Shown here: one piece after another, positions 49,932 to 61,130 of the stretch | How the letters are laid out: each line of letters starts with the position of its first letter | Position numbering within the stretch: position 1 is the first letter of the stretch | NCBI RefSeq assembly: GCF_963678635.1 | Contig: NC_087062.1 | Location: forward strand, 12,446,670-12,510,669 | Source of the DNA: Symsagittifera roscoffensis | Lineage: Eukaryota; Xenacoelomorpha; Acoela; Convolutidae | DNA: 64,000 nt | Reading direction: 5' to 3' | Notes under the pieces: generated by a model | What the model was told of the DNA's origin: nothing | The model's input: the letters and a program-made list of their open reading frames with translations, nothing else | The model's database searches: none | Program-made: the position numbers and the translations under genes

Positions 49932-51499
49932 ATGCGATGGTTGTGAGCAGTGGGATCTAATTTGATAATGTTATGAAATGTTTGAGTTTTTTTTGATAGA
50001 TGGTTTGTAAAGTTTTCTTTTCGTTTGTTGATTCCTTGTCATTATAATGCCGGCAAGTGTACAATTGGCTGCATTGTCACCAACCACTGGAAGGGATTTT
50101 GGAATTGTTGTAATTTTTTTCTCGAAGTCAATCTTTGTTCAATTAAATTGATGACAAATGTATTTTTTGATGCAATGATGGATAAGCACTGGTCTCTGAT
50201 TTTCAATTTTTCGGTCAATATTTTGAGCTTAGGTTGATAGAAGGCTTTTAATGAGTTTTTTTTGTTTGTTGAGTCATTTTATGATGCTTTTAAGTGTACA
50301 GATTGCTGCATTGTCGCCAAACACTGAAAGGGTTTTTAAGTTTTTTGTAAGATTTTTCTCGATGTTAATCTTTGTTCATTTAAAATGTTGAATAATGTGC
50401 TTTTTGATGCAATGATGAAAAGCACTGGGCTCTAATTTTTGGTTTTCTTTGTGAATTTCAGTGCATGTTAAAGTGGAGGTTCTACTAAGCTGATAAGAAT
50501 TTTGACAATTGAGCTGCGACGCCATGATGGTAAGCGGTGGGATCTGATTTCATAATGTTTTGGAATATTCGAGCTGAGTTTGATAAAAGGTTGTGAAGAC
50601 TTTTTGTTTGTTCAATTTTCTGTATAGTACTTTGAAGTACAGTTTGCTGCATTCTCACCTACCACCAGAAAGTCTTCTGAAATTTTTTTCAACATTTTTT
50701 TGAGGTTAGTCTTTGTTCAATTAAAATAATGACAAATGTGTTTTTTGATGCAATGATCATAAGAACTGGCCTCTGATTTTCAATATTTTTTTTTGTGAAT
50801 TTCAGTGCTTGTTAAAGTGGAAGCTCTTCCAGTTAGTGCAATCTTTGACAATTTTGATGTGATTCAATGATGATTAGCAGTGCGATCTGATTTCATAATT
50901 TTTGGAATAGTTGAGTTGAGTTTGATAGAAGGTTTGTAACGAGTATTTTGTTCGTTGAGTCTTTCTTTATAATGCCTTCAAAGGCAATTTGCTGCATTGT
51001 CGTCAGCCAAGGGAAAGTCTTCTGAAATGTTTTTCAACAATTTTTTCGATACTAGTCTTTGTTCAATTAAATTGTTGACAAATGTGCTTTTTGATGCAAT
51101 GATGATAAGCACTTGGCTCTGAGTTTTTTTTTGTGAATTTCAGTGCTTGTTAAAATGGAGGTTCTTCTAAGCTGATGTTAGTTTTGACAATTGAGCTGTG
51201 ATGAAATGTTGTTAAGCAGTGGGATCTGAATTCATAATGTTTTGGAATATTAGAGCTGAGTTTGATAGAAGTTTTGTGAAGAGTTTTTTTTCTTGTTTCT
51301 TGAATGTTTTTTTTTATAATGCCTTCAAGTACAGTCTGCTGCAACTAGAAAGTCTTCTGAAATTTTTTTTCATTAATTTTTTTTGATATTAGTCTTCTTT
51401 CAGATGACTTGATGACAAATGTGCTTTTTGATGATTTTATGAGAAGCGCTGGGCTCTGATTTTCATTTAGTTTGTGAATTTCAGTGCTTGTTATAGTCG

Positions 51500-54400
51500 A
51501 GGTTCTTCTAAGCTGATGCGAATTTTGACGAATGTGCTGTGATGCAATGATTGTAATCAGTGGGATCTGGTTTCACAATGTTTTGGAATGCTTGAGCTTT
51601 AATTGATGGATGGTTTGTAAAGTTTTTTTACGTTTGTTGATTACTTGTCAATATAATGCCGTCAAGTGTTCTCCTTTTGCCATGACGAAAATCGCTGAAG
51701 AGGATTCTGCATGTTGTCCTAAAAAGTGTCTGATGTTTTTTCTTTTTTTAGAGAAAGTGATGAGAAATGTGCTTTTTGATGCAATGATGATAAGCACTGG
51801 GCTCTGATTTTCAATTTTTTTTGCATTTTAGTGCTTTTTAAAGTGTAGGTTCAAGCTGATGAGCATTTTAACAAATGAACTCTGATGCAATGATGGTAAG
51901 CAGTGGGATCTGATTTCATAATGTTTTAGAAAAAGTTAGAGCTTTGTTTGATGGATGGTTTGTAAAGTTTTTTTTTCGTTTGTTCATTCCTCGTCATTAT
52001 AATGATGTCAAGTTTAGATTTTGTTACAATGGCGACAATCGCTGGTAAGTATAATTCTGTCAAGTGTCTTTTTTTGCTGCAATGACGACAATCGCCTCAG
52101 TTTTTAGGTCAATATTTGTTCTGAGTTTGATAGAAGGTCTGTAAAGAGTTTTTTTTGTTTGTTGATTCTTACTTGATAATGCCTTCAAGTACAATTTGCT
52201 GCATTGTCGCCAACCACCGGTAGGAGTTTTGAAAGTTTTCATAAGATTTTTCTCGATGTGAATTTTTTTTGGTAAATTAAAAATTATGACAATTGTGCTT
52301 TTCGATGCAATGATGATAAGCACTGGGCTCTGATTTTAATTTTTTTTAAAATTTCAGTTCTTGTTATAGTGGAGGTTCGTCTAAGCTGATGCGAATTTTG
52401 ACGAATGTGCTGTGATGCAATGATTGTAATCAGTGGGATCTGGTTTCACAATGTTTTGGAATGCTTGAGCTTTAATTGATGGATGGTTTGTAAAGTTTTT
52501 TTACGTTTGTTGATTACTTGTCAATATAATGCCGTCAAGTGTTCTTCTTTTGCCATGACGAAAATCGCTGAAGAGGATTCTGCATGTTGTCCTAAAAAGT
52601 GTCTGATGTTTTTTTCTTTTTTTAGAGAAAGTGATGAGAAATGTGCTTTTTGATGCAATGATGATAAGCACTGGGCTCTGATTTTCAATTTTTTTTTGCA
52701 TTTCAGTGCTTTTTAAAGTGTAGGTTTTTTCAAGCTGATGAGCATTTTAACAAATGAACTCTGATGCAATGATGGTAAGCAGTGGGATCTGATTTCATAA
52801 TGTTTTAGAAAAAGTTTGAGCTTTGTTTGATGGAGGGTTTGTAAAGTTTTTTTTTCGTTTGTTCATTCCTCGTCATTATAATGATGTCAAGTTTAGATTT
52901 TGTTACAATGACGACAATCGCTGGTAAGTATAATTCTGTCAAGTGTATTTTTTGCTGCAATGACGACAATCGCCTCAGTTTTTAGGTCAATATTTGTTCT
53001 GAGTTTGATAGAAGGTCTGTAAAGAGTTTTTTTTGTTTGTTGATTCTTTCTTGATAATGCCTTCAAGTACAATTTGCTGCATTGTCGCCAACCACCGGTA
53101 GGGGTTTTGAAAGTTTTCATAGGATTTTTCTCGATGTGAATTTTTTTTGGTAAATTAAAAATGATGACAAATGTGCTTTTCGATGCAATGATGATAAGCA
53201 CTGGGCTCTGATTTTAATTTTTTTTTTATTTCAGTTCTTGTTATAGTGGAGGTTCTTCTAAGCTGATGCGAATTTTGACGAATGTGCTGTGATGCAATGA
53301 TTGTAATCAAAGGGATCTGGTTTCACAATGTTTTGGAATGCTTGAGCTTTAATTGATGGATGGTTTGTAAAGTTTTTTTACGTTTGTTGATTACTTGTCA
53401 ATATAATGCCGTCAAGTGTTCTTCTTTTGCCATGACGAAAATCGCTGAAGAGGATTCTGCATGTTGTCCTAAAAAGTGTCTGATGTTTTTTCTTTTTTTA
53501 GAGAAAGTGATGAGAAATGTGCTTTTTGATGCAATGATGATAAGCACTGGGCTCTGATTTTCAATTTTTTTTTTGCATTTCAGTGCTTTTTAAAGTGTAG
53601 GTTTTTTCAAGCTGATGAGCATTTTAACAAATGAACTCTGATGCAATGATGGTAAGCAGTGGGATCTGATTTCATAATGTTTTAGAAAAAGTTTGAGCTT
53701 TGTTTGATGGATGGTTTGTAAAGTTTTTTTTTCGTTTGTTCTTTCCTCGTCATTATAATGATGTCAAGTTTAGATTTTGTTACAATGACGACAATCGCTG
53801 GTAAGAATAATTCTGTCAAGTGTATTTTTTGCTGCAATGACGACAATCGCCTCAGTTTTTAGGTCAATATTTGTTCTGAGTTTGATAGAAGGTCTGTAAA
53901 GAGTTTTTTTTGTTTGTTGATTCTTTCTTGATAATGCTTTCAAGTACAATTTGCTGCATTGTCGCCAACCACCGGTAGGGGTTTTGAAAGTTTTCATAGG
54001 ATTTTTCTCGATGTGAATTTTTTTTGGTAAATTAAAAATGATGACAAATGTGCTTTTCGATGCAATGATGATAAGCACTGGGCTCTGATTTTAATTTTTT
54101 TTTATTTCAGTTCTTGTTATAGTGGAGGTTCTTCTAAGCTGATGCGAATTTTGACGAATGTGCTGTGATGCAATGATTGTAATCAAAGGGATCTGGTTTC
54201 ACAATGTTTTGGAATGCTTGAGCTTTAATTGATGGATGGTTTGTAAAGTTTTTTTTACGTTTGTTGATTACTTGTCAATATAATGCCGTCAAGTGTTCTT
54301 CTTTTGCCATGACGAAAATCGCTGAAGAGGATTCTGCATGTTGTCCTAAAAAGTGTCTGATGTTTTTTCTTTTTTTAGAGAAAGTGATGAGAAATGTGCT

Positions 54401-55280
54401 TTTTGATGCAATGATGATAAGCACTGGGCTCTGATTTTCAATTTTTTTTTGCATTTCAGTGCTTTTTAAAGTGTAGGTTTTTTCAAGCTGATGAGCATTT
54501 TAACAAATGAACTCTGATGCAATGATGGTAAGCAGTGGGATCTGATTTCATAATGTTTTAGAAAAAGTTTGAGCTTTGTTTGATGGATGGTTTGTAAAGT
54601 TTTTTTTTCGTTTGTTCTTTCCTCGTCATTATAATGATGTCAAGTTTAGATTTTGTTACAATGACGACAATCGCTGGTAAGAATAATTCTGTCAAGTGTA
54701 TTTTTTGCTGCAATGACGACAATCGCCTCAGTTTTTAGGTCAATATTTGTTCTGAGTTTGATAGAAGGTCTGTAAAGAGTTTTTTTTGTTTGTTGATTCT
54801 TTCTTGATAATGCCTTCAAGTACAATTTGCTGCATTGTCGCCAACCACCGGTAGGGGTTTTGAAAGTTTTCATAGGATTTTTCTCGATGTGAATTTTTTT
54901 TGGTAAATTAAAAATGATGACAAATGTGCTTTTCGATGCAATGATGATAAGCACTGGGCTCTGATTTTAATTTTTTTTTAAATTTCAGTTCTTGTTATAG
55001 TGGAGGTTCTTCTAAGTTGATGCGAATTTTGACGAATGTGCTGTGATGCAATGATTGTAATCAAAAGGATCTGGTTTCACAATGTTTTGGAATGCTTGAG
55101 CTTTAATTGATGGATGGTTTGTAAAGTTTTTTTACGTTTGTTGATTACTTGTCAATATAATGCCGTCAAGTGTTCTTCTTTTGCCATGACGAAAATCGCT
55201 GAAGAGGATTCTGCATGTTGTCCTAAAAAGTGTCTGATGTTTTTTCTTTTTTTTTTAGAGAAAGTGATGAGAAATGTGCT
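51500..55280 (+). repeat. higher-order repeat, ~876 bp x 4.3
   Basis: The marker stretch ggatggtttgtaaag...acttgtcaatataatgcc recurs at about 51610, 52485, 53360, 54236 and 55112. Other landmarks at 52893, 53770 and 54646 give 876-877 bp. Copies are nearly identical, making this the most regular part of the array. Confidence 0.95.
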
Positions 55281-55469
55281 TTTTGATGCAATGATTACAA
55301 GCACTAGGCTCTGACTTTCGTTTTTGGCCAATATTTGAGTTTAGTTTGATTGATGTATTGTAAAGAGTTTTTTGTTTATTTTTTGACTCTTTCGTCATAA
55401 TGCCTCTAAGCGTACGTTTTGCTGCATTGTCGCCAGTCACTGAAAATTTCAATGTTAATCTTTTACCAA

Positions 55470-58330
55470 TGAAAGAGTTGACAAATGTGCTTTTTATGCA
55501 TAGATACAAAGCACTGTGCTCTGTTTTGGTTTTTCTTGAATTTCAGTGCCTGTTAAAGTGGAGGTTTTTGTAAGTTGATGCGGAGTTTGATGGAAGGTTG
55601 TAAAGAGTTTTTTTTCTCTTGTTGATTCTTTGTTTTTATAGTGCTGGCAAGTGTGCTTTTGCTGCAATGTCGACAATCGCTAGAAAGGCTTCTGAAATTT
55701 TTCTTAGGAGTTTTTTTTTCGATGTTTTTCTTTTTCCAATGAAAGAAACCGCAAATGTGCTTTTTGATGCAATGATGATTAGCGCCGGGCTCTGATTTTC
55801 CTCTTTTGGTGAATTTCAGTGCTTGTTATAGTGGAGGTTCTTCTAAGTTGATGCGATTTTTGACGAATGTGCTGTGATGCAATGATTGTAATCAATAAGA
55901 TCTGATTTCATAATGTTTTGGAATATTTGAGCTGAGTTTGATAGAAGGTTTGTGAAGAGTTTTCTTTGTTAGTGGAATCTTTCTTTATAATCTCTCCAAG
56001 TTCAGTTTGCGGCATTTTCGCCAACCACTAGAAAGTCTCCTGAAATTTTTCTCTACAATTTTTTTGATGTAGTCTTTCGATAGAATTGATGACAAATGTG
56101 CTTTTAGATGCAATGATGAGAAGCACTGGGCTCTGATTTTCAATTTTTGGTCAATATTTGAGTTAAGTTCGATAGATGGTTTGTAAAAAGTTTTTTTGTT
56201 TGTTGACTCGTTCTTTATAATGCCCTCAAGTACAACTTGCTGCATTTTCGCCAACCGTTAAAAATTCTTCTGAAATTTTTCCCAACACTTTTTTTAATGT
56301 TAGTCTTTCAATAGAATTGATAACAAATGTGCTTTTAGATGCAATGATGAGAAGCACTGGGCTCTGATTTTCCTTTTGGTTTGTGATTTTCAGTGCTTTT
56401 TATAGCGGAGATTCTTCTAAGCTGATGAGAATTTTCACCAATAAGCTCTGATGCAATGATGTAAGCTGTGGAATGTTTGAGTTTTGCTTGATGGACGGTT
56501 TGTAAAGAGTTCTTCTTTTTTTGATTCTTTGTCATTAAAATGCTGTCAAGTGTACATGTTTTGACATTACGAAAATTGCTGAAGAGAATTTTGAAAGTTC
56601 TTCTTATGACTTTTTTAATTTTATTTTTATGACAGTGATGACATATGTGCTTTTTGATGCAATGATGATAAGCACTGGGCTCTGATTTTCAATTTATTTA
56701 TGTTTCACTGCTTGTTGAAGTGGAGCTTCTTCTAAGCTGATAAGAAGTTTGACACTTCAGCTGTGATGAAATGATTGTAAGCAATGGGATCTAATTTGAT
56801 AATGTTTTGGAATTATTGAGCTTTGTTTGATGGAAGGTTTGTAAAGAGTTTTTCTTTCGTTTTTTCCATGTCATTATAAGCCGTCAAATGTACATATTTT
56901 GCCTCTAATTGTTCGTTTTGCTGCATCGCCGCCAATCGCTGGAAAGGCTGCTGAAAATTTCGATGTTAATCTTTTACCAATGAAAGAGTTGACAAATGTG
57001 CTTTGTTATGCATAGATACAAAGCACTGTGCTCTGTTTTTGTTTTTTTTCTTGAATTTCAGAGCTTGTTAAAGTGGAGATTTTTGTAAGTTGATGCCGAG
57101 GTTGATGGAAGGTTGTAAAGAGTTTTTTCTCTTGTTGATTCTTTGTTTTTATAGTGCTGGCAAGTGTGCTTTTGCTGCAATGTCGACAATCGCTAGAAAG
57201 GCTTCTGAAGTTTTTCTTAAGAGTTTTTTTTCGATGTTTTTCTTTTTCCAATGAAAGAAACCGCAAATGTGCTTTTTGATGCAATGATGATGAGCGCCGG
57301 GCTCTGATTTTCCTCTTTTGGTGAATTTCAGTGCTTGTTATAGTGGAAGTTCTTCTAAGTTGATGCGATTTTTGACGAATGTGCTGTGATGCAATGATTG
57401 TAATCAATAAGATCTGATTTCATAATGTTTTGGAATATTTGAGCTGAGTTTGATAGAAGGTTTGTGAAGAGTTTTCTTTGTTGGTGGAATCTTTCCTTAT
57501 AATGCCTTCAAGTTCAGTTTGCGGCATTTTCGCCAACCACTAGAAAGTCTCCTGAAATTTTTCTCAATACATTTTTTTGATGTTAGTCTTTGTTCAATTG
57601 AATTGATGACAAATGTGCTTTTTGATGCAATGATGGGAAGCGGTGATTTTCATTTTTGTTTTTGAGTTTCAGTGCTTTTTATAGCGGAGATTCTTCTAGG
57701 CTTATGAGAATTTTCACCAATAAGCTCTGATGCAATGATGTAAGCTGTGGAATGTTTGAGTTTTGCTTGATGGACGGTTTGTAAAGAGTTCTTCTTTTTT
57801 TTGATTCTTTGTCATTTAAATGCTGTCAAGTGTACATGTTATGACATTACGAAAATTGCTGAAGAGAATTTTGAAAGTTCTTATGATTTTTTTATTATTA
57901 TTTTTATGAAAGTGATGACAAATGTGCTTTTTGATTCAATGATGATAAGCACTGGGCTCTGATTTTCAATTTATTTATGTTTCACTGCTTGTTGAAGTGG
58001 AGCTTCTTCTAAGCTGATAAGAAGTTTGACACTTCAGCTGTGATGAAATGGTTGTAAGCAATGGGATCTAATTTGATAATGTTTTGGAATTATTGAGCTT
58101 TGTTTGATGGAAGGTTTGTAAAGAGTTTTTCTTTCGTTTTTTCCTTGCCATTATAATGCCGTCAAATGTACATATTTTGCGTCTAATTGTTCGTTTTGCT
58201 GCATCGCCGCCAATCGCTGGAAAGGCTGCTGAAAATTTCGATGTTAATCTTTTACCAATGAAAGAGTTGACAAATGTGCTTTTTTATGCATAGATACAAA
58301 GCACTGTGCTCTGTTTTTGTTTTTTCTTGA
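55470..58330 (+). repeat. right-edge higher-order repeat, ~1.28 kb
   Basis: gagttttgcttgatggacgg recurs ~1278 bp apart (near 56480 and 57758). The odd A-subunit variant with tatgcatagatacaaagcac recurs near 55495, 57004 and 58284. Monomers here are more diverged from the core consensus. Confidence 0.85.
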
Positions 58331-58620
58331 ATTTCAGAGCTTGTTAAAGTGGAGATTTTTCTAAGTTGATGCGGAATTTGGTCGAAGGTTTTAAAGAGTT
58401 TTTTCTGTTGTTGATTTTTTGTTTTTACAATGCTGTCAAGCGCACGTTTTTTTGCAAGGACAATCTTTGAAAAGAATTCTGGAAATTCTCATTAAAATGT
58501 TTTCGTTGTTGTTCTTTTTGCAATGAAAGTGCTCAAAAATGTGTTTTTTTGATGCATTGATCATGTGATATTCCAGTGATTTTTTTTTGTGAATTTCAGT
58601 GCTGGTTACAGAGGAGTACT

Positions 58621-59072
58621 GGTTCGAGACTGCTTTGTTTAAGCAATAGATTGGTTTGTTCGTTTTTCAAATAGGGCTTCAAGTTTTGGAGATAAGTTCA
58701 TTTAAAGGTTTTAAATGTCGTTTTAAAGGTTGTTACGTTTCCGGTATTATTGTTTCTGTAGAAATTGTTATTAGGCTGCGCAATACAGCACTACCCAGCT
58801 GTAAATGACTTCAGTTTGATCATCTTTTTCGGTTTGAATACTCTTTTTGGCTTCGATTCAATTTGAACTTGCTTAATCTCGATTAATGTCAACTTTCGTC
58901 GTCTGTTTTATCGTTGTTCTCAAGGCAGCTTGTCAATTGTCTGCTTTTAGCGGCTGTAATAAATCAATTGTACCGTTTTTGAATGGTCATTTTTGGTACG
59001 ATGACCAACTCCATTGATTTGTCAAAGCTGATTTGTTTTTATTGGCCCGTTGTTTTGTTTCAGATTGTGATT
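58621..59072 (+). promoter_or_regulatory. PSMA3 upstream region and probable 5' splice acceptor
   Basis: Only about 450 bp separate the satellite from the PSMA3 start codon. tgttttgtttcag ends at 59063, nine bases before ATG, and is a strong 3' splice site. It could end a 5'-UTR intron (a weak donor GTACGA is at 58996) or accept a trans-spliced leader. No TATA box is evident at a suitable place. Confidence 0.45.
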
Positions 59073-59621
59073 ATGTCTTCTATTGGAACAGGTTATGATC
59101 TATCGGCTTCTCAGTTCTCGCCCGATGGTCGTGTGTTCCAAATCGAATACGCCATGAAAGCATGTGAAAACTCCGGAACAGTTGTGGGCCTGAGGTGCAA
59201 GGACGGAGTGGTACTGGCTACGGAAAAGATCATAACTTCCAAATTGTATTCGCGTCACACCCAGCCGAGAATTCTAAACGTAGACGCACATATCGGAATG
59301 GCTTTCTCGGGTCTCGTAGCCGACGCTTACCAATTATGCAATATAGCCCGAGACGAGGCTTCGGATTATCGAGTGCAACACGGAATGCCGATACCACCCG
59401 AGTACCTTGCAAGTCGAGTATCTCAATATGTTCACGCATACACGCTCTACGGTGCTTTGAGACCATTTGGCGTGACAACATTTTTGTCCTCATACCATAA
59501 TGGAAAAGCAGATCTTCATGTAATTGAACCATCAGGCGTGTTTTATTCATACAACGCAAGTGCGAGCGGAAAAGCGAAAGCAAATGCGAAGACAGAGTTG
59601 GAAAAGATCAAAGACTTCCAG
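59073..59621 (+). CDS. PSMA3: proteasome subunit alpha type-3, coding exon 1
   Basis: Codes residues 1-183 of alpha-3, a non-catalytic subunit of the outer rings of the 20S proteasome, in nucleus and cytosol. The start is ATG at 59073 because [20 protein letters not shown] is the family N-terminus; the frame stays open 30 codons further up, but an acceptor lies in between. The alpha-subunit signature ([21 protein letters not shown] region, residues 8-28) is intact, and RPFGV and the EPSGVFY strand follow in the usual order. The exon ends CAG|GTCGGT at 59621/59622, phase 0. With the second exon the protein is 254 residues, against 255 in human. It looks functional, with no internal stop or frameshift. 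Confidence 0.96.
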
Positions 59622-60914
59622 GTCGGTTCATTAAAATCAAATGAACTATTTCTTATCTTCTGATAAAAAAAGAACCTATGCAACGGCCTCTGAAATTATG
59701 TCTCGATTTCCGGAGTTGATTGAAGGAATAAGAAACTTTTTCCACCTGGCTCGGCCAACTATTTAGTTCAAATAAGCTCATTTGCGCTTTGATGCTTTTG
59801 ATTCAAACGGTGCAAAATGCATTTGCGCCTTTTTAACCGTTTTTCGTTCTAAATGTGGACTGAACCATGAACCATTGATAGTTAGAATCAATTTAAATAT
59901 AAACATCATCCTCAATCGTTAAATTGCCGACGACGCTTTGATGTCCTGCCTAAAGTGATTGATCTAAAATAGTGCGATTTGTCTGTGATTGATGAAGATA
60001 TACTCTGATATTTAGAATAGCTCAGTTGGTTCTTTTAAACTGGGAGGAGATTATCTAAAGTACTCGTAAAGCATGGCTAAAATTCTTTTTGAACGTACTT
60101 CGAAACGATAATCGTTGGTAGTTAAAGTGAATAATTGAAATGTAAGTTGTTAAATTTGTGGTGAAAGTGGAAATCGCGTTGTTAAAAATTGTAACCAGAA
60201 TCGTCCTGGTTAAAGATGCTGCGTTTAAGCCATGCGCCAAGGTATACTCTGATATTTAGAATAGCTCAGTTGGTTCTTTTAAACTGGGAGGAGATTATCT
60301 AAAGTACTCGTAAAGCATGGCTAAAATTCTTTTTGAACGTACTTCGAAACGATAATCGTTGGTAGTTAAAGTGAATAATTGAAATGTAAGTTGTTAAATT
60401 TGTGGTGAAAGTGGAAATCGCGTTGTTAAAAATTGTAACCAGAATCGTCCTGGTTAAAGATGCTGCGTTTAAGCCATGCGCCAAGGTAATCTTGGCCTTA
60501 AACCTATAAAGGAAGCTCTTGTCAAATCGTTTTGTTGCCATGAACTTGAACTTCATGTGAATTATGTAAATTCGTTTGATGGGTATTTGCCTCATTTTAA
60601 ATTAAAATTTATCATAATTTCAGATGTATTTTTTTTTTCAAATAAAGGCATACGTTTAAAGACATCATTATAATTTGACTCGTGTATCTGAACATCATAA
60701 GAAAGAAAGAATTAATTTTTTCATGTATAAACAAATACAAAATGTCATCAAATACAGGACTTGATAGACAACGGGGGGGGGGGGGGTCTGCTGGCCCAAT
60801 AAACATCTAGGTAAGGTTCGGAGAAAAAATTTTTTTTTAAAATATATATATTAATAATAATAATATTAATAAAAAATAATAATATTAGTAATGAGAAAGT
60901 TTTGTTGGTTTTAG
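59622..60914 (+). other. PSMA3: PSMA3 intron (1293 bp)
   Basis: Bounded by GTCGGT at 59622 and ggttttag at 60907-60914. It contains a 244-bp exact tandem duplication, a 14-base G homopolymer near 60773-60786 and an AT/ATA-rich simple stretch at about 60832-60895. The two similar minus-strand open frames at 60055-60240 and 60299-60595 are products of the duplication and not genes. Confidence 0.9.
59999..60486. repeat. 244-bp perfect tandem duplication in PSMA3 intron
   Basis: Copy 1 is 59999-60242 and copy 2 is 60243-60486, identical by eye. The unit contains AACCAG-aatcgtc-CTGGTT. The right junction completes a larger foldback, in which gtttaag...gccaag pairs with cttggccttaaac across gtaat. 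Confidence 0.97.
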
Positions 60915-61130
60915 GGCATGTCTATTCGGGAAGCTGTTGCTGAGGCGGCCAAAGTCATTTACACAGTGCATGACGAAGTGAAAGACAAGGACTTCGAATT
61001 GGAGTTGAGTTGGATCTCTGCCTCGGAGACTGACTCCAAACACCAGAGAGTTCCCAAGGAACTATTTGATCACGTAGTTGCACAGGCCAAAGCGGCTGTG
61101 GCTGACAGCGACAGTGACGACGATGCTTAG
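60915..61130 (+). CDS. PSMA3: proteasome subunit alpha type-3, coding exon 2
   Basis: Codes the last 71 residues. The acceptor AG is at 60913-60914, and the exon opens GGC ATG in phase 0, joining exon 1 without a frame change. YTVHDEVKDKDFELELSW matches the conserved C-terminal segment of alpha-3 closely. The chain ends in an acidic serine-containing tail, DSDSDDDA, the kind of end that in alpha-3 of other animals is a casein kinase 2 target (known of the family, not shown here). Stop TAG is at 61128-61130. No AATAAA lies soon after it. Confidence 0.96.
   Translation, partial: GMSIREAVAEAAKVIYTVHDEVKDKDFELELSWISASETDSKHQRVPKELFDHVVAQAKAAVADSDSDDDA

Larger units (their letters stand above)
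17760..58620 (+). repeat. ~41-kb satellite array, ~335-344-bp trimeric monomer
   Basis: One tandem family fills this interval in a single orientation. Subunit A has the core gacaaatgtgctttttgatg then caatgatgataagcactggg. Subunit B has gacaaatgtgctgtgatgca then atgatggtaagcagtggga. Subunit C is looser: tcaagtgtacattttgctgc then aatgacgacaatcgctgg. A to B is ~110 bp, B to C ~130 bp, C to A ~95 bp. Short variants of ~240 bp lack the B part and read ggtcaatatttgagctgag after A. Dividing 40.9 kb by ~335 gives about 120 monomers. Edges (17.8-19 kb and 55.3-58.6 kb) are most diverged. The 60-136-codon minus-strand frames inside repeat with the monomer, drift in frame and have no protein character. 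Confidence 0.97.

Noticed and set aside
17955-58200. Many 60-136-codon open frames, mostly minus strand, across the satellite (for example 46598-47008 and 57006-57407)
   Set aside because: They recur with the repeat period, change frame and length at each indel and have low-complexity, Lys/His/Ser-rich translations. They reflect low stop density on the complementary strand, not a protein family.
17760-58620. CRISPR array
   Set aside because: The repeats are long, variable and contiguous with no unique spacers, and the DNA is eukaryotic.
59195-59583. Frames of 101 and 117 codons over PSMA3 exon 1
   Set aside because: They are shadows of the proteasome exon in other frames.
60055-60595. Similar minus-strand frames in the PSMA3 intron
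   Set aside because: They duplicate because of the 244-bp repeat; no family resemblance and no start or splice context.
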